Positions 8,561-18,521 of a stretch of DNA of 64,000 nucleotides are shown piece by piece. The position numbers and the translations under genes were made by a program. The notes under the pieces were generated by a model. It made no database searches and had not been told where the DNA came from. It saw only the letters and a program-made list of their open reading frames with translations. Each line of letters begins with the position of its first letter. The first letter of the stretch is position 1. The stretch is from Pseudomonadota bacterium (GTDB taxonomy: Bacteria > Pseudomonadota > Gammaproteobacteria > Steroidobacterales > Steroidobacteraceae), in NCBI GenBank assembly GCA_023391815.1, contig JAEWAF010000043.1, positions 124,001-188,000 on the forward strand, given 5' to 3'.

Positions 8561-10776
8561 GCACGTTCATTCGCTCGCTCGGCGAATCGAGCACTTCGCG
8601 ACGACGATTCCTGCAAGGCGGCGGCGGACTGATTCTGGCGTTTGCGTTACCGGGATTCGCGGCTGAGCAGTCACGAAACAAAAAGCCGCCGGAGGCGGCG
8701 GTTGGCCAGGCCACGAGCGCAGCGACACAGGAGTCCTCCGGCCTCTCGCCAAATGCATTCATCCGCATCGACCAAGCCGGCGTGGTGACTTTGATCATTC
8801 ACAAAGTGGAGATGGGCCAGGGCACATTCACTGCCCTGCCCATGCTGATCGCCGAAGAGCTCGAAGTCGATCTCGATCAGGTCAAACTGGAACAGGCGCC
8901 CGCGGACAACGCGCTCTACGGCGATCCGTTGCTGGGCGGTCAAGTAACCGGCGGCAGCACCTCGATTCGCGGCACCTGGAAACCATTGCGTCAGGCCGGG
9001 GCCACCGCTCGAACCATGCTGGTCTCGGCGGCGGCTCAGCAGTGGAAGGTCGATCCCAACACTTGTACCGCACGCAAAGGCGTGGTCACTCACTCGGGCA
9101 GCAATCGTTCGCTGAAATACGGTGATCTCGTCGATGCCGCGGCGAAACTGCCGGTGCCGAAGGACGTGGCGCTGAAAGAGCCGAAAGATTTCACTCTGAT
9201 CGGCAAGGCGCACAAGCGCCTCGACTCACCCGACAAAGTCGACGGCAAAGCGCGTTTCGGCATCGATGTGAGATTGCCGAACATGAGTGTCGCGGCCGTC
9301 GCCATCTCGCCGGTGCTGGGCGGCAAGCTTCAGTCCGCCGATGAGCGGAAAGCAATGGCGGTCAAAGGCGTGCGTCAGGTAGTCAAGCTCGACAACGCGG
9401 TCGCGGTGCTCGGCGATCACATGTGGGCCGCCAAACAAGGGCTCGCGGCGCTCTCTCCTACCTGGGACGAGGGCAAGAACGCATCGCTGACCACGGAGAC
9501 GCTGGTCGCCGGATTGCGAGCCGCTTCGGAGAAGCAAGGTGCCGTAGCTCGCAACGACGGGCAGGCAACTCAGGTCATCGGGACCGCCCCTCGCAAAATC
9601 GAAGCGGTCTACGAAATGCCCTATCTGGCGCACGCCACCATGGAGCCGGTGAACTGCACCGTCGATCTGCGCGACGGCATGTGCGAGCTTTGGGTGGGCA
9701 CTCAAGTCGCCGCGCTCGCTCAAGGCACCGCGGCCAAAATCACCGGCCTGCCACTGAACAAGGTGCGGGTTCACAACCATTATCTCGGCGGCGGTTTCGG
9801 GCGTCGGCTCGAAACGGATTTCATCGCGCTAGCGGTGCAGATCGCGAAGCAAGCGAACGGCCCGGTGAAGGTTGTCTATTCGCGCGAGGACGACATTCAG
9901 CACGACATGTATCGTCCTTATTATCTCGATCGCATGTCCGCGGGTCTCGACGAGAAGGCCATGCCCATCGGCTGGTTTCACCGCATCACCGGCTCTTCCA
10001 TCATGGCCCGCTTCGCGCCGGCCGCAGTGAAGAACGGCATCGACGGCGATGCGGTCGAAGGCGCAAAAGATCAGCCTTACGCCATTCCGAACGTTCGCGT
10101 CGAGTATGTGCGGCACGAGTCGGATGTGCCGACCGCGTTCTGGCGCGGTGTGGGCGCGACTCACAACATCTGGGTCGTGGAGAGCTTCATCGACGAGCTG
10201 GCCGCGGCGGCCAAACAGGATCCTTTCACCTATCGACAACGCTTGCTTCAGAACCAGCCTCGGATGCGCAACGTGCTCGAGCTCGCCGCCAACAAGGCGG
10301 GCTGGTCGAAGCCGATGCGGCCCATCGAAGGTCGACGCGTCGGTCGTGGCATCCAGGTGCAGTTCGCCTTCGGCAGCTACATGAGCCAGGTCGCGGAGAT
10401 CTCCGTCGGTGCCGACGGCGAGGTGCAAGTCCATCGCGTGGTGTGCGCGGTGGACTGCGGTCACGTCGTCAATCCCGACACGGTGGTTGCCCAGATCGAA
10501 AGCGGAGTGATTTTCGGCCTGAGCGCCGCACTGTGGGGCGAAATCACTTTCGACAAAGGTCGCGTGCAGCAGAACAACTTCACGGATTACCGGGTGATGC
10601 GAATCAACGAGGCTCCCACGATCGAGGTGCACATCGTCAAGAGCAGCGATGCGCCCGGCGGTATCGGTGAGCCTGGCTGTTCCGCCATCGCGCCGGCAGT
10701 GACCAACGCCATCTTCGCCGCCACGGGCAAGCGGATACGCAAGCTGCCACTGACGGCGACGTCGTTGAAAGCGTAG
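8557..10776 (+). CDS. iorB: Isoquinoline 1-oxidoreductase beta-type molybdopterin subunit, Tat-exported
   Basis: A 739-aa molybdenum-cofactor subunit. The N-terminus has a Tat signal (TSRRRFLQGGGG, then LILAFALPGFAA), so the holoenzyme, with IorA carried along, should work in the periplasm. Family motifs follow: VEMGQGTFTALPMLIAEELE near residue 80-100, NHYLGGGFGRRLETDF, and near the end SSDAPGGIGEPG with the Glu-containing GEPG typical of the active site. The ATG is set by the 4-nt overlap with iorA. It ends 2 bp from the stop of the convergent esterase gene. It probably oxidises a periplasmic aldehyde or N-heteroaromatic compound. Confidence 0.9.
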   Translation: MSTFIRSLGESSTSRRRFLQGGGGLILAFALPGFAAEQSRNKKPPEAAVGQATSAATQESSGLSPNAFIRIDQAGVVTLIIHKVEMGQGTFTALPMLIAEELEVDLDQVKLEQAPADNALYGDPLLGGQVTGGSTSIRGTWKPLRQAGATARTMLVSAAAQQWKVDPNTCTARKGVVTHSGSNRSLKYGDLVDAAAKLPVPKDVALKEPKDFTLIGKAHKRLDSPDKVDGKARFGIDVRLPNMSVAAVAISPVLGGKLQSADERKAMAVKGVRQVVKLDNAVAVLGDHMWAAKQGLAALSPTWDEGKNASLTTETLVAGLRAASEKQGAVARNDGQATQVIGTAPRKIEAVYEMPYLAHATMEPVNCTVDLRDGMCELWVGTQVAALAQGTAAKITGLPLNKVRVHNHYLGGGFGRRLETDFIALAVQIAKQANGPVKVVYSREDDIQHDMYRPYYLDRMSAGLDEKAMPIGWFHRITGSSIMARFAPAAVKNGIDGDAVEGAKDQPYAIPNVRVEYVRHESDVPTAFWRGVGATHNIWVVESFIDELAAAAKQDPFTYRQRLLQNQPRMRNVLELAANKAGWSKPMRPIEGRRVGRGIQVQFAFGSYMSQVAEISVGADGEVQVHRVVCAVDCGHVVNPDTVVAQIESGVIFGLSAALWGEITFDKGRVQQNNFTDYRVMRINEAPTIEVHIVKSSDAPGGIGEPGCSAIAPAVTNAIFAATGKRIRKLPLTATSLKA

Positions 10777-10778
10777 CG

Positions 10779-13058
10779 TCAGCGTTGAGCCACGAGGTTG
10801 CCCGGCGTGCCGGGCCTCGTGGCGTTCTGCCAGGCTGCGATCACGGCTTCACGCGGCTGTGCCGCCGTGTTCTCCAATCGCAATTTCCAGGTCCCGGCGG
10901 CGACGGCTTTATCGATGACGATGGAGCGGAAGGTGGCGTTGGCCTCGGCGGTCTTTGTGAGATTCTTGCCGACGATGGCGCCCTTGTCGTCGAACAATGT
11001 CGCCGACACCTCGCTGGCCGCCATGAACGTGATGCCGAAGTTCGCGGCTTGCTTCACCGGAATTTCCACATCGATCGATTGCTTCGCCGTCAGAGCCACG
11101 GCCTTGGCGAAATCGGGTTTCAATGTTTCCTTCGCAGCGGGCGCGGCCGCCAGCCGGTACGACGCATTCATGAAACGCGCTTCGCCCTGACGCCACGAAT
11201 TATCGCTGCCGAGATTCGGCGCAGCCGGCGCGTGATTGCCGGACGGACCGATCGCCAGTCGCGGCCGGATGAAGCTGGAGAACGTCTCCGGCCCGATCAT
11301 ATCGGTATGCAGGCGCGACTGGGTCACGCGATCGGCAATGGTCCAGTGCGCCGACGGCACCGGCACGAAGCCGTCGTTCGGCACGATCGTCTTGCACATG
11401 GTCGGCAGCGCATCGCCCGCGAGCGACGCGAGCTTCACGCCCCGGCTCTGCGGGAAGCGGCGATTGAACTGCGCCATGTCGTCCTGACGAATGTCCTGAA
11501 TCACGTACGGCGTCTTGCCCGTGAGACGGAACGCAATGTCCATGACATCGGCGCACGGCGTACCCATATTCGGCGTGCCGAGCATGAACAGATGAGAAAC
11601 CTGCGGACGACCGTCCTGATACGGCGCCGGCATCAGCGCGTTGATGTAGTAGCGACCGATGAGCCCGCCGACCGAATGCGCGACCACATCGACGTGCCAG
11701 GCGTTGCGATCTTCTTGCGCATAAGTGATGTACCGGCCGAGCACGGCGGCGTTGTCCGGCATCGTGTTGGTCTGCTCCGGCGAAAACACCGTCCGACCGG
11801 TGTTGATGATTCCCTTGTTCGTGACTTCGCCCACCGGGAACGCTTTCCAGTCGTAGGAATGCGTCGTCGTCAGCATGTTCTGCCACGACTGGAACACGGT
11901 CCAATCGCTCCACAACCCATGCACGAGCACCAGCGGCTTGGGCGCGACCTTCAGGTTCTGCACCATGTCGTTGACCAGCCGGTTGCGTTCCTTGAGCTCG
12001 GCCTTGATCCGTTGTACGAGCCGCGGCCGGCCGTCGTCGTACCAGGCGTAGCCGGAGGAATCCCAGAGCATTTCGACGTCCTTGGTTTCGCCGGGCTCGA
12101 CGCTTACGCTCAGCGCGGTGTCCCGCAGCGCCTTGTCGGGTTTCGCGCCGTCCCATTTATCGCCGCGATAAGTCTCCTTGAAAATCACTTCGCCGCTCTT
12201 CGCCTCCGCCGAGGTATTCAGCACCTTGGCTTTGATCTTCACCAGATTGCCGTCGATGGTGCCTCGCTGCTCGAGCACCGGTTGCCACTGGTTCCAGTTC
12301 GGAAACTTCATGTCCTCGAAGGTGATATCGACGATACGCAGCGGCGCGCCGCACTTCTCGAGGTTCCAGGTCATGCGCTCGGTGACGTTCGCATTGGTCT
12401 GCGCATAGGAGCCGGAGATCCGGTTGGGGTTGGAGGGATTGAGACGGTCGCGACCGCTGCTGGTCAGCGCACCGCCTTCCACTTCCACCTGCGTCGGCGG
12501 CAAGCTGGTCGTCTTGCCTTCCTTCGGCCGGCATTGACCGCTGTAAGTCGCGCTCTCCGTGCCGGCCAGCTGGGCCTTGATGCGGGGCGCGGAGACGCTG
12601 ACTGCATACGTGCCGTCGTCGCGTATATCCACACTCACACTGGACTCACCCGTACCGTTGCCGGAGATCGACGACTGCTTCGTGAAGTTGCCGGTCATCG
12701 TCTGCCAGCTTTTGCCCTGATCGCAGGAGTTTTTCTCGCTCGACGAGGCGGTTTCATTGAAGGTCTGCTGATGCGTGACCGTGGCTTTACCGACGCTGCC
12801 CAGCCCCTCGCTGTCCGGATCTTCGAGGACCGCTACATTCGCCCGGTACTCATACTGAAGCCGCGATTGGTTGTAATCCAGACCGCGATTCGAGACCCGC
12901 TCGACGGTCTTCTCATCGTCGAACTGCACGGTGCGGGTATAGGTGATCGAGCCGGTCCACGCGCCCGATGCGCACGCCGGTCCATTCTGAGCGAGCACCG
13001 GAGCGCTCGTCCCCAGCACAGTGGCGGGAATGAGCACGAACAAGGAATGCGAACGCAT
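10779..13058 (-). CDS. Exported alpha/beta-hydrolase (lipase/esterase-like) with long N-terminal region
   Basis: A 759-aa secreted or periplasmic protein. A signal peptide (MRSHSLFVLIPATVLGTSAPVLAQ) is followed by about 360 residues of beta-rich, repeat-poor sequence with several cysteines and an Ig-like stretch (KIKAKVLNTSAEAKSGEVIF). The hydrolase domain begins at PLVLVHGLWSDWTVFQSW (oxyanion HG near residue 380) and carries the nucleophile elbow VDVVAHSVGGLIGRYY (Ser near 462). A later PNDGFVPVPSAHW probably supplies the catalytic His region. The fold resembles PGAP1/LipA-type lipases. I chose 13058 over 13088 because the signal peptide starts there. The substrate is unknown. Confidence 0.75.
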   Translation of the reverse strand: MRSHSLFVLIPATVLGTSAPVLAQNGPACASGAWTGSITYTRTVQFDDEKTVERVSNRGLDYNQSRLQYEYRANVAVLEDPDSEGLGSVGKATVTHQQTFNETASSSEKNSCDQGKSWQTMTGNFTKQSSISGNGTGESSVSVDIRDDGTYAVSVSAPRIKAQLAGTESATYSGQCRPKEGKTTSLPPTQVEVEGGALTSSGRDRLNPSNPNRISGSYAQTNANVTERMTWNLEKCGAPLRIVDITFEDMKFPNWNQWQPVLEQRGTIDGNLVKIKAKVLNTSAEAKSGEVIFKETYRGDKWDGAKPDKALRDTALSVSVEPGETKDVEMLWDSSGYAWYDDGRPRLVQRIKAELKERNRLVNDMVQNLKVAPKPLVLVHGLWSDWTVFQSWQNMLTTTHSYDWKAFPVGEVTNKGIINTGRTVFSPEQTNTMPDNAAVLGRYITYAQEDRNAWHVDVVAHSVGGLIGRYYINALMPAPYQDGRPQVSHLFMLGTPNMGTPCADVMDIAFRLTGKTPYVIQDIRQDDMAQFNRRFPQSRGVKLASLAGDALPTMCKTIVPNDGFVPVPSAHWTIADRVTQSRLHTDMIGPETFSSFIRPRLAIGPSGNHAPAAPNLGSDNSWRQGEARFMNASYRLAAAPAAKETLKPDFAKAVALTAKQSIDVEIPVKQAANFGITFMAASEVSATLFDDKGAIVGKNLTKTAEANATFRSIVIDKAVAAGTWKLRLENTAAQPREAVIAAWQNATRPGTPGNLVAQR

Positions 13059-13140
13059 GAAACTCTCATCGCAGGGCAGATAGCGCATTGTTTCGATCCT
13101 ATGCGCTGGTCGGCATCACTCCGAAGAGCCACGCCGAGAA

Positions 13141-14229
13141 TTACTGCCCTTCAGGCCATGCCGTCGGAAACAGGCGGCGGGCGTTGCCGCTGTAGATTTT
13201 GTCGATGACGTCCCGCGGTAACGCCAAGCCCCGGAAAGACGCGTCGAACTCCGCCGAGCGCAGCGTGTCCGCGCTGCTGAGGAAGCGCCAGTCTTCGCGC
13301 CAGGCTTGGTCCGCTTGAGCGGCGCACGCGCTGTCTTCCTGCGGGCCCTGACAGGCGATGTCGGTCGCGTACAGAATCCGATCCTGGAATTGAATGAAGA
13401 ACCGCCGGACCTGCTCCCGATCGACGCTTGCTTGCAGTTGCAGATGTGACAGTCGGGCGGCGATATCCACGGACGCCTTGGGATAGCGAATCAAGAAGTC
13501 GCCGATCCGATCGATGCTCCACTCCAGCGAGCCCAGGTGCACGCCGACGAACCGAAGTTTGGGATGGCGGTCGAGCATGCGGTCGCGCGCGGCGATCTGC
13601 TGCTCATAGCTCGGCCACTCGGCATGAGTGGCCATGTGATATTGCGGATGTTCCTTGAAGTACTCTCGATCCCCGTTCACGGTCATCTGCACCAACGGCA
13701 GCCAGGCATTGCGCGGCTCCCCGAGATGTCCCAGCACGACGGTGCCCTGCTCTTCGAGCATGCGAAATATGGGTGTGAATCGCAGATCATCGATCATCAC
13801 CACCCGACCGTCGGGGTCCCGCTGCTGCATGCCGATGTCTTTCCAAACTTTGACGGCGACCGCGCCAGCATCGAGCGCTTCGCTCAGCTGATGCTTTACG
13901 TCCTGCTCCCACCCTGGCCGCTTGCTGCCGGCGGCGTCAAAGGTCGTTGCGAATGCCACGCGCCCGGGATAAGCGGCCCGCAGGGCCAGCGCATCCCGAT
14001 GCTGCTGCGGAAGCGGCGGAAAATCGCCGTAGTTGACGTTGATGGTCAGCAGTCGAAAGTTGTCGCTGGCCGCGCGTGCCATGAATGTCGGCAACGTGCC
14101 GTGCAAGTGGACGTGTGCGTCGATCTTCTCAACCTTCGTGAAGTCCGTCTCTTGATACGGAGGCTGCTCCGCGTGCGCGATCGCAACGGATGAAAGCAGG
14201 ATCGCGAGGGCCACGCTTATGCCGCGCAC
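13141..14229 (-). CDS. Exported amidohydrolase (Amidohydro_2 TIM barrel)
   Basis: A 362-aa metal-dependent hydrolase with a signal peptide (MRGISVALAILLSSVAIAHA) and the amidohydrolase-2 hallmarks: VEKIDAHVHLHGT (HxH), KVWKDIGM (Lys on beta4), VVLGHLGEP (His), KLRFVGVHLGSLEW (His) and LYATDIACQ (Asp). It overlaps the kinase stop by 13 nt, so it is the last gene of the galactosamine-type operon. It is not a NagA/AgaA-family deacetylase by sequence. However, no deacetylase is otherwise present in the operon, so a role on an N-acylated or lactone intermediate is possible. Export argues against a sugar-phosphate substrate. Confidence 0.8.
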   Translation of the reverse strand: MRGISVALAILLSSVAIAHAEQPPYQETDFTKVEKIDAHVHLHGTLPTFMARAASDNFRLLTINVNYGDFPPLPQQHRDALALRAAYPGRVAFATTFDAAGSKRPGWEQDVKHQLSEALDAGAVAVKVWKDIGMQQRDPDGRVVMIDDLRFTPIFRMLEEQGTVVLGHLGEPRNAWLPLVQMTVNGDREYFKEHPQYHMATHAEWPSYEQQIAARDRMLDRHPKLRFVGVHLGSLEWSIDRIGDFLIRYPKASVDIAARLSHLQLQASVDREQVRRFFIQFQDRILYATDIACQGPQEDSACAAQADQAWREDWRFLSSADTLRSAEFDASFRGLALPRDVIDKIYSGNARRLFPTAWPEGQ

Positions 14230-15188
14230 TGCTGCCTCAATGTTTCCATGGCTGATTCTGCGAGCGGCCGCCCCGCAAGTTGAGCTGCATACAACGCCGC
14301 TCCGATATCCGGCGTGTACAGCGGAGCTCGGTACTCGAACCTGGCGTTCGCAGTCCCGAGCGCACGGCGGAAAACGTCACGCGAGAATGTAGCGCCGTTG
14401 AATACACCGCCACTGTGCGACACTGGAATGATCTCACCCTCCGGGACCGCTAACGAGCGACGCACGGCCGAGACGCACTCGACCAGTTCCTTCGCGGCTC
14501 GATCGAAAATGGTCATCGCCTGCGCATCGCCCGCCTGTACGGCTTCATGCACCAGCATCGCGAACTGAGCGAACCCACTGCGCACATTGCCCGACTCGCC
14601 GTAAATGCGAGCACAGAGATCGAGATCGACGGCGATGCCGAAACGGGCTCGTACCAATTCATAAAGCGGCCCGCGCACAGCCCGGCCATCGCTCATTCGA
14701 GAGAACAGATTCAATCCCTCGCGAGCAATCCAGTACGCCGAGCCTTCGTCGCCGATGAGCTCGCCCCAGCCGCCCGCGCGAGCTTCGCGTCCGGCGTAAC
14801 GGCCATAAGCAATAGATCCCGTGCCCGCAATCACACTGATGCCATCTCGGCAAGCCAGCGAACCGGCCCAACTGCACACCGTGTCATTGCCGCATCGATA
14901 GCGATTCACCTCCAGCAACGACGCCGGCATTGCCTCCATCGTGGCAGTGGTCGCGCTGTCTTCGCCGTACGCCGGCAACCCGACGAAGGCGAATGTCAGC
15001 TTGGCTGGCGCGGTGGCCGCTTGTTCCAGCGTCACTGCGATACCGGCAATCAGCAACTCCGTGGCCCGCGCGAATCCTTCGGCCAGATGACTCACGCTCG
15101 GTCCCACATGCCGCGCGCGGATGCGACCGGCTGAATCGATCAGCGCATAAGCGGTCTTGGTGCCCCCGCCATCAACGCCGAGAAACAT
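14217..15188 (-). CDS. BadF/BadG-family N-acetylhexosamine kinase (GlcNAc-kinase-like)
   Basis: A 323-aa ATP-dependent kinase of the ASKHA fold. Phosphate-1 motif: FLGVDGGGTKTAYALIDS at the extreme N-terminus. Phosphate-2 and sugar-binding region: VIAGTGSIAYG followed by GGWGELIGDEGSAYWIA, which is diagnostic for the mammalian-NagK/BadF-like group. Next to AgaS and GatZ the likely substrate is GalNAc or GlcNAc, giving the 6-phosphate in the cytoplasm (AgaK-like role, inferred). It overlaps agaS by 17 nt upstream and the amidohydrolase by 13 nt downstream, typical of a compact operon. Confidence 0.85.
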   Translation of the reverse strand: MFLGVDGGGTKTAYALIDSAGRIRARHVGPSVSHLAEGFARATELLIAGIAVTLEQAATAPAKLTFAFVGLPAYGEDSATTATMEAMPASLLEVNRYRCGNDTVCSWAGSLACRDGISVIAGTGSIAYGRYAGREARAGGWGELIGDEGSAYWIAREGLNLFSRMSDGRAVRGPLYELVRARFGIAVDLDLCARIYGESGNVRSGFAQFAMLVHEAVQAGDAQAMTIFDRAAKELVECVSAVRRSLAVPEGEIIPVSHSGGVFNGATFSRDVFRRALGTANARFEYRAPLYTPDIGAALYAAQLAGRPLAESAMETLRQQCAA

Positions 15189-16353
15189 GCTCGCGATGCT
15201 CCGACCAAGGATGAATCGTCACCCCCTGCACGACGCGATTGACCACGCCCGCCGCGTTCGGCCGATCCGGGGTGAGCCCGAGCGCGAGGGATTGCAAGAG
15301 CGCGTAGCTCTGAGCCACCAGAATGTGCGCGAACGACAGCTCGAGGTCGCTGCTATCGCCCAATGCGTCGTAAACCACGTTTTCTCCTTCGGGCAATCCG
15401 TCATGCCGGGCACTGAGCGCGAGAATGGCGCCGGCGCGGGCGTCCCGTCGCAGCTCCGCCAGCAGATCCAGATCGTAGGCACGCGTGTATGAGTCATTCG
15501 ACACCATCACGACGACCAGGGTCTTGTCGTTGATCACCGTCTTCGGCCCGTGACGGAAGCCGAGCGTCGAATCGGCGAGCGCCACGACCTTGCCATCGCT
15601 CAGCTCGAGCAGTTTGAGAGCGGCCTCCGAGGCCAGACCTCGCAGCTCATTGCTGCCGAGATACACGACTCGCTGAAGCTCGCGCCTCACGAGCCGCTGC
15701 GCGATCGGCGAAGCCTGTTGTAACACTTTGGCGGCAGCCGCCGCCACGGTGGGAACGATCTCGGCCGACAGAACATCGAACGCGAGCGCGGCCGTCAACA
15801 CCATGGAGGTGAAACTCGAGGTCATCGCGAAGCTGCGATCATTGGTTGCGTCCGGCAGCACGATCAAGTGAGCGCTGCGTAGTCGGCTCGTTTGCTTCGC
15901 GAGCTCGCCCTCGGGGTTGCACGTGATGATGAGGTGATGCACATCGGCGACCGCACGCTCGGCTAGGTCCGCAGCCGCGACGCTCTCCGGGCTGTTTCCC
16001 GAGCGCGCAAATGACACCAGCAATGTCGGCGCGTTGCTCTCTAGGAGGAAGTGAGGACCGCTGACGAGATCGGTGGTGGCGATCGACTCGACGCGCCGCT
16101 GCAGTCGAGCCGCGAACGCCGGCATCAGACAATCGCCAATGAATGACGATGTCCCTGCGCCACTCAACACCACGCGCAATGAAGTCTTCGACAGCAACGG
16201 CCGCAGAAATCGATCGAGCTGCTCGCGGTGCTCGGCCACGAGCCGTTCGATCTGCGGCCACACAGAGGGCTGCTGAGCGATTTCACGAGCAGTCCATTCG
16301 GCACCTCGGGCTTGCAACTCTGCCTGCCCTACGCCGGGAAAATCAGTCGCCAT
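15172..16353 (-). CDS. agaS: AgaS-type SIS-domain galactosamine-6-phosphate deaminase/isomerase
   Basis: A 393-aa sugar isomerase with two SIS domains. The first has VVLSGAGTSSFIGDCL and LLVSFARSGNSPESVAAA (phosphosugar-binding loop); DATNDRSFAMTSSFTSM follows; the second has VVYLGSNELRGLASEAALKL and STLGFRHGPKTVIND. The RSFAMTSSFT and GFRHGPK segments are characteristic of AgaS, which converts galactosamine-6-phosphate to tagatose-6-phosphate plus ammonia. It lies 6 nt after gatZ in the direction of transcription and overlaps the kinase gene. Assignment to the family is strong; substrate comes from context. Confidence 0.9.
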   Translation of the reverse strand: MATDFPGVGQAELQARGAEWTAREIAQQPSVWPQIERLVAEHREQLDRFLRPLLSKTSLRVVLSGAGTSSFIGDCLMPAFAARLQRRVESIATTDLVSGPHFLLESNAPTLLVSFARSGNSPESVAAADLAERAVADVHHLIITCNPEGELAKQTSRLRSAHLIVLPDATNDRSFAMTSSFTSMVLTAALAFDVLSAEIVPTVAAAAAKVLQQASPIAQRLVRRELQRVVYLGSNELRGLASEAALKLLELSDGKVVALADSTLGFRHGPKTVINDKTLVVVMVSNDSYTRAYDLDLLAELRRDARAGAILALSARHDGLPEGENVVYDALGDSSDLELSFAHILVAQSYALLQSLALGLTPDRPNAAGVVNRVVQGVTIHPWSEHREHVSRR

Positions 16354-16359
16354 TGACCA

Positions 16360-17646
16360 CTACTCCTGAGAACCGGGCACACCGCAGGCGCGCATATAGG
16401 GACGCAGCGCCAGTGCGATGCCTTCGTTCAGCAGCGCGTCGAAATCGGCCTGCAATCGGCCGGCACGCACCGCTTCGTATTGATGAGGGAGGAACTGACT
16501 TAGCAGCGTGAGTGGCAACGACACTCCCCGCAGGCGTGACAGCAACGACTCATAGGCTTGCTTCACGCGAGGGTGCGGCCAGTAGTAACGAATCCGATCG
16601 CTCAGACTGAATTGCAGATCCAACGTTTCGCGCTCGGCATCGTGGTAATAGCTGCGCCAGTGCCGGGGATCGCCGCGCATCACTTCGATCGCCGTGGCAC
16701 GCAAGTCTTCCCGATCGGCGCCGCCCGGCAACTCATGCGCGATCGCGGCCAGGCCCCACAGCGTTTCGCGAAGCGCGTACGTCGCGCCCGGCCCGACCTT
16801 CAGAATCGCGAAATGATCGCGCACCAGCGCCTGGAGATTCGGCGCCGTCTGATAGTCGGTCGAATGCGCTTCGAAAATGAACTGCCGGTCGCCGGCGATG
16901 AAGGCGCTCAAGGCGCGGGCTTTCTGGGGTCGATAGTCGATCACCTTATGATGATCGAACTCGACCCCGGGTTGGACCACCAGAGCAATCACGCGGGACC
17001 ACGCTGCATCCAGTCCGAGATCGGCAAAGGCGGCCTCATGCGCTTGGATGGTGGCGCGGGCAGCGTCCGGGCTGGTGACTTGCAACTCGCCGAGAGATTC
17101 AGTCGCACCACCCGGCACCGGCACCTCGGTTCCGATGACATACACCGGCGGCTCACCGCCTGCTTCGTGCCAGGTATTCTCGGCGACAGCACATAGTCGC
17201 GCCGCTCTGCGAGCAATGAGCGGCTCCGGCAAGGGTTCGGGATCGCCGCCGCACGCCATGGAGCAATCGAGATGAATCTTCCGGAAGCCGGCCGCAACGT
17301 ACTGCCGAATCATTTCGGCGGACTTCGCCAGCGCCACCTCCGCCGGTTCATGACGCCAGGCATTGGGGCCGAGGTGATCGCCGCCGAGCCAAAGCCTCTC
17401 TTCTCGGAAGCCCACCTGTTGTGCGATCTCGAGCACGAAACGGCGGAAGTCCACTGGCGTCATGCCCGTGTAGCCGCCGAACTGATTGACCTGATTCGAC
17501 GTCGCCTCGACAAGCAGCGGCGCATTGCTCGCACTCGCCTCGCGCATGGCGGTTTCGATCACTCGCGGATGCGCCGAGCACAGCGAGTAGATGCCCGCCT
17601 GCTCTCCTCGCTTATGCCGTGCAACGATGTCGAGCAACGTCCTCAT
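16360..17646 (-). CDS. gatZ: GatZ/KbaZ family tagatose-bisphosphate aldolase non-catalytic subunit
   Basis: A 428-aa TIM-barrel protein of the GatZ/KbaZ family: YSLCSAHPRVIETAM, LLVEATSNQVNQFGGYTGM, LWLGGDHLGPNAW, KIHLDCSMACGGD and FEAHSTDYQ are the conserved blocks. In enterobacteria it stabilises the catalytic class II aldolase GatY/KbaY, which cleaves tagatose-1,6-bisphosphate. No GatY/KbaY gene lies in this window, nor a separate tagatose-6-phosphate kinase, so either these are elsewhere or GatZ acts alone here. It starts at 17646, overlapping the DMT-transporter stop by 4 nt. The frame is open further upstream but that part is antisense-like and unconserved. Confidence 0.9.
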   Translation of the reverse strand: MRTLLDIVARHKRGEQAGIYSLCSAHPRVIETAMREASASNAPLLVEATSNQVNQFGGYTGMTPVDFRRFVLEIAQQVGFREERLWLGGDHLGPNAWRHEPAEVALAKSAEMIRQYVAAGFRKIHLDCSMACGGDPEPLPEPLIARRAARLCAVAENTWHEAGGEPPVYVIGTEVPVPGGATESLGELQVTSPDAARATIQAHEAAFADLGLDAAWSRVIALVVQPGVEFDHHKVIDYRPQKARALSAFIAGDRQFIFEAHSTDYQTAPNLQALVRDHFAILKVGPGATYALRETLWGLAAIAHELPGGADREDLRATAIEVMRGDPRHWRSYYHDAERETLDLQFSLSDRIRYYWPHPRVKQAYESLLSRLRGVSLPLTLLSQFLPHQYEAVRAGRLQADFDALLNEGIALALRPYMRACGVPGSQE

Positions 17647-18521
17647 CGCTGCACCGACTCCTCGGGCTGGACGGCGAGCAAAAGCGCAGCCGTGAGCGCC
17701 AGCACGATGCCGGCGATTTTGTACGGGCCCGGAACCGCCCCCGCCAGCATCAACGACAACAATGCGGTCAGCAAGGGCGCACCTGCATTGACCAGCGGCG
17801 AAACGATAATGGCCTTGCCGTAGCGAAACGCGAATACGAGCGTGAGCGCGCCTACCGCGTTCAATGTCTGAATCGCCGCGGCCAGGCCGGGGCCATCGAG
17901 CGAATAGTTGATGGGCTGCGAAAAGTCCGTCATGGCCAGCGCCACCGGGCTCAACAGCACACCGCTCAGCATCATGTAGAAGAAGATGCTCGCCGCATCC
18001 ATGGTGGCATTCGCAAGCTTGATCACATACGCCTGAACGCCCCACGCGGCAAGCACGGCCAACGCCATGGCGAACCAACTGCCATAACCATTCGGCTCAC
18101 CTTCCGCACGGTAGTCGAACAACGGCAGCGACATCAGTGCGAGCACGATTCCCACCAGTCCAAGCAAGCCGGTCCGCTCGCGCAGAAGCGCGAATGACAG
18201 TGCGATCGTGAGCGCCGGCGAGAGCGAGATGATCGGAAAGATGAGATACGGCGGCCCGATGCGGACCGCATGAAACAACAACAGCTGTCCGCCGGCCCCG
18301 AGCAGCCCGATCGCCAGGCCCAGGCTCACCGAGCGTCGATCCCGTAGCAGCGGCTGACCGCTGCGACTCAAGACCAGAATGGCCGGCGGGATCATGGTCA
18401 GCGACCACACAACGTAGTTCAACGTCTCCGGCAGGCCGTTCTCACTCGGTACGCCCGCCAATGCGCCCCACACGCCCCAGAGGATCAATGTGGTCGAGGC
18501 ATACAGCAGCCAAGGTCTCAT
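17643..18521 (-). CDS. EamA/DMT family transporter
   Basis: A 292-aa inner-membrane protein with about ten hydrophobic helices, for example LYASTTLILWGVWGALAG, GLAIGLLGAGGQLLLFHAV, LLGLVGIVLALMSLPLF and IAGIVLALTAALLLAVQ, arranged as the two-repeat EamA topology. DMT members export or import small metabolites. In this operon it is the only obvious cytoplasmic-membrane carrier, so uptake of the released monosaccharide (galactose-type or N-acetylgalactosamine) is the natural inference. It overlaps gatZ and the GH27 gene by 4 nt on each side. Confidence 0.8.
   Translation of the reverse strand: MRPWLLYASTTLILWGVWGALAGVPSENGLPETLNYVVWSLTMIPPAILVLSRSGQPLLRDRRSVSLGLAIGLLGAGGQLLLFHAVRIGPPYLIFPIISLSPALTIALSFALLRERTGLLGLVGIVLALMSLPLFDYRAEGEPNGYGSWFAMALAVLAAWGVQAYVIKLANATMDAASIFFYMMLSGVLLSPVALAMTDFSQPINYSLDGPGLAAAIQTLNAVGALTLVFAFRYGKAIIVSPLVNAGAPLLTALLSLMLAGAVPGPYKIAGIVLALTAALLLAVQPEESVQR

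Noticed and set aside
10785..13208. An 807-codon open frame opposite the alpha/beta-hydrolase gene
   Set aside because: It is the complement of a real gene in high-GC DNA. It is Arg/His-rich, lacks conserved motifs and has no ribosome site.
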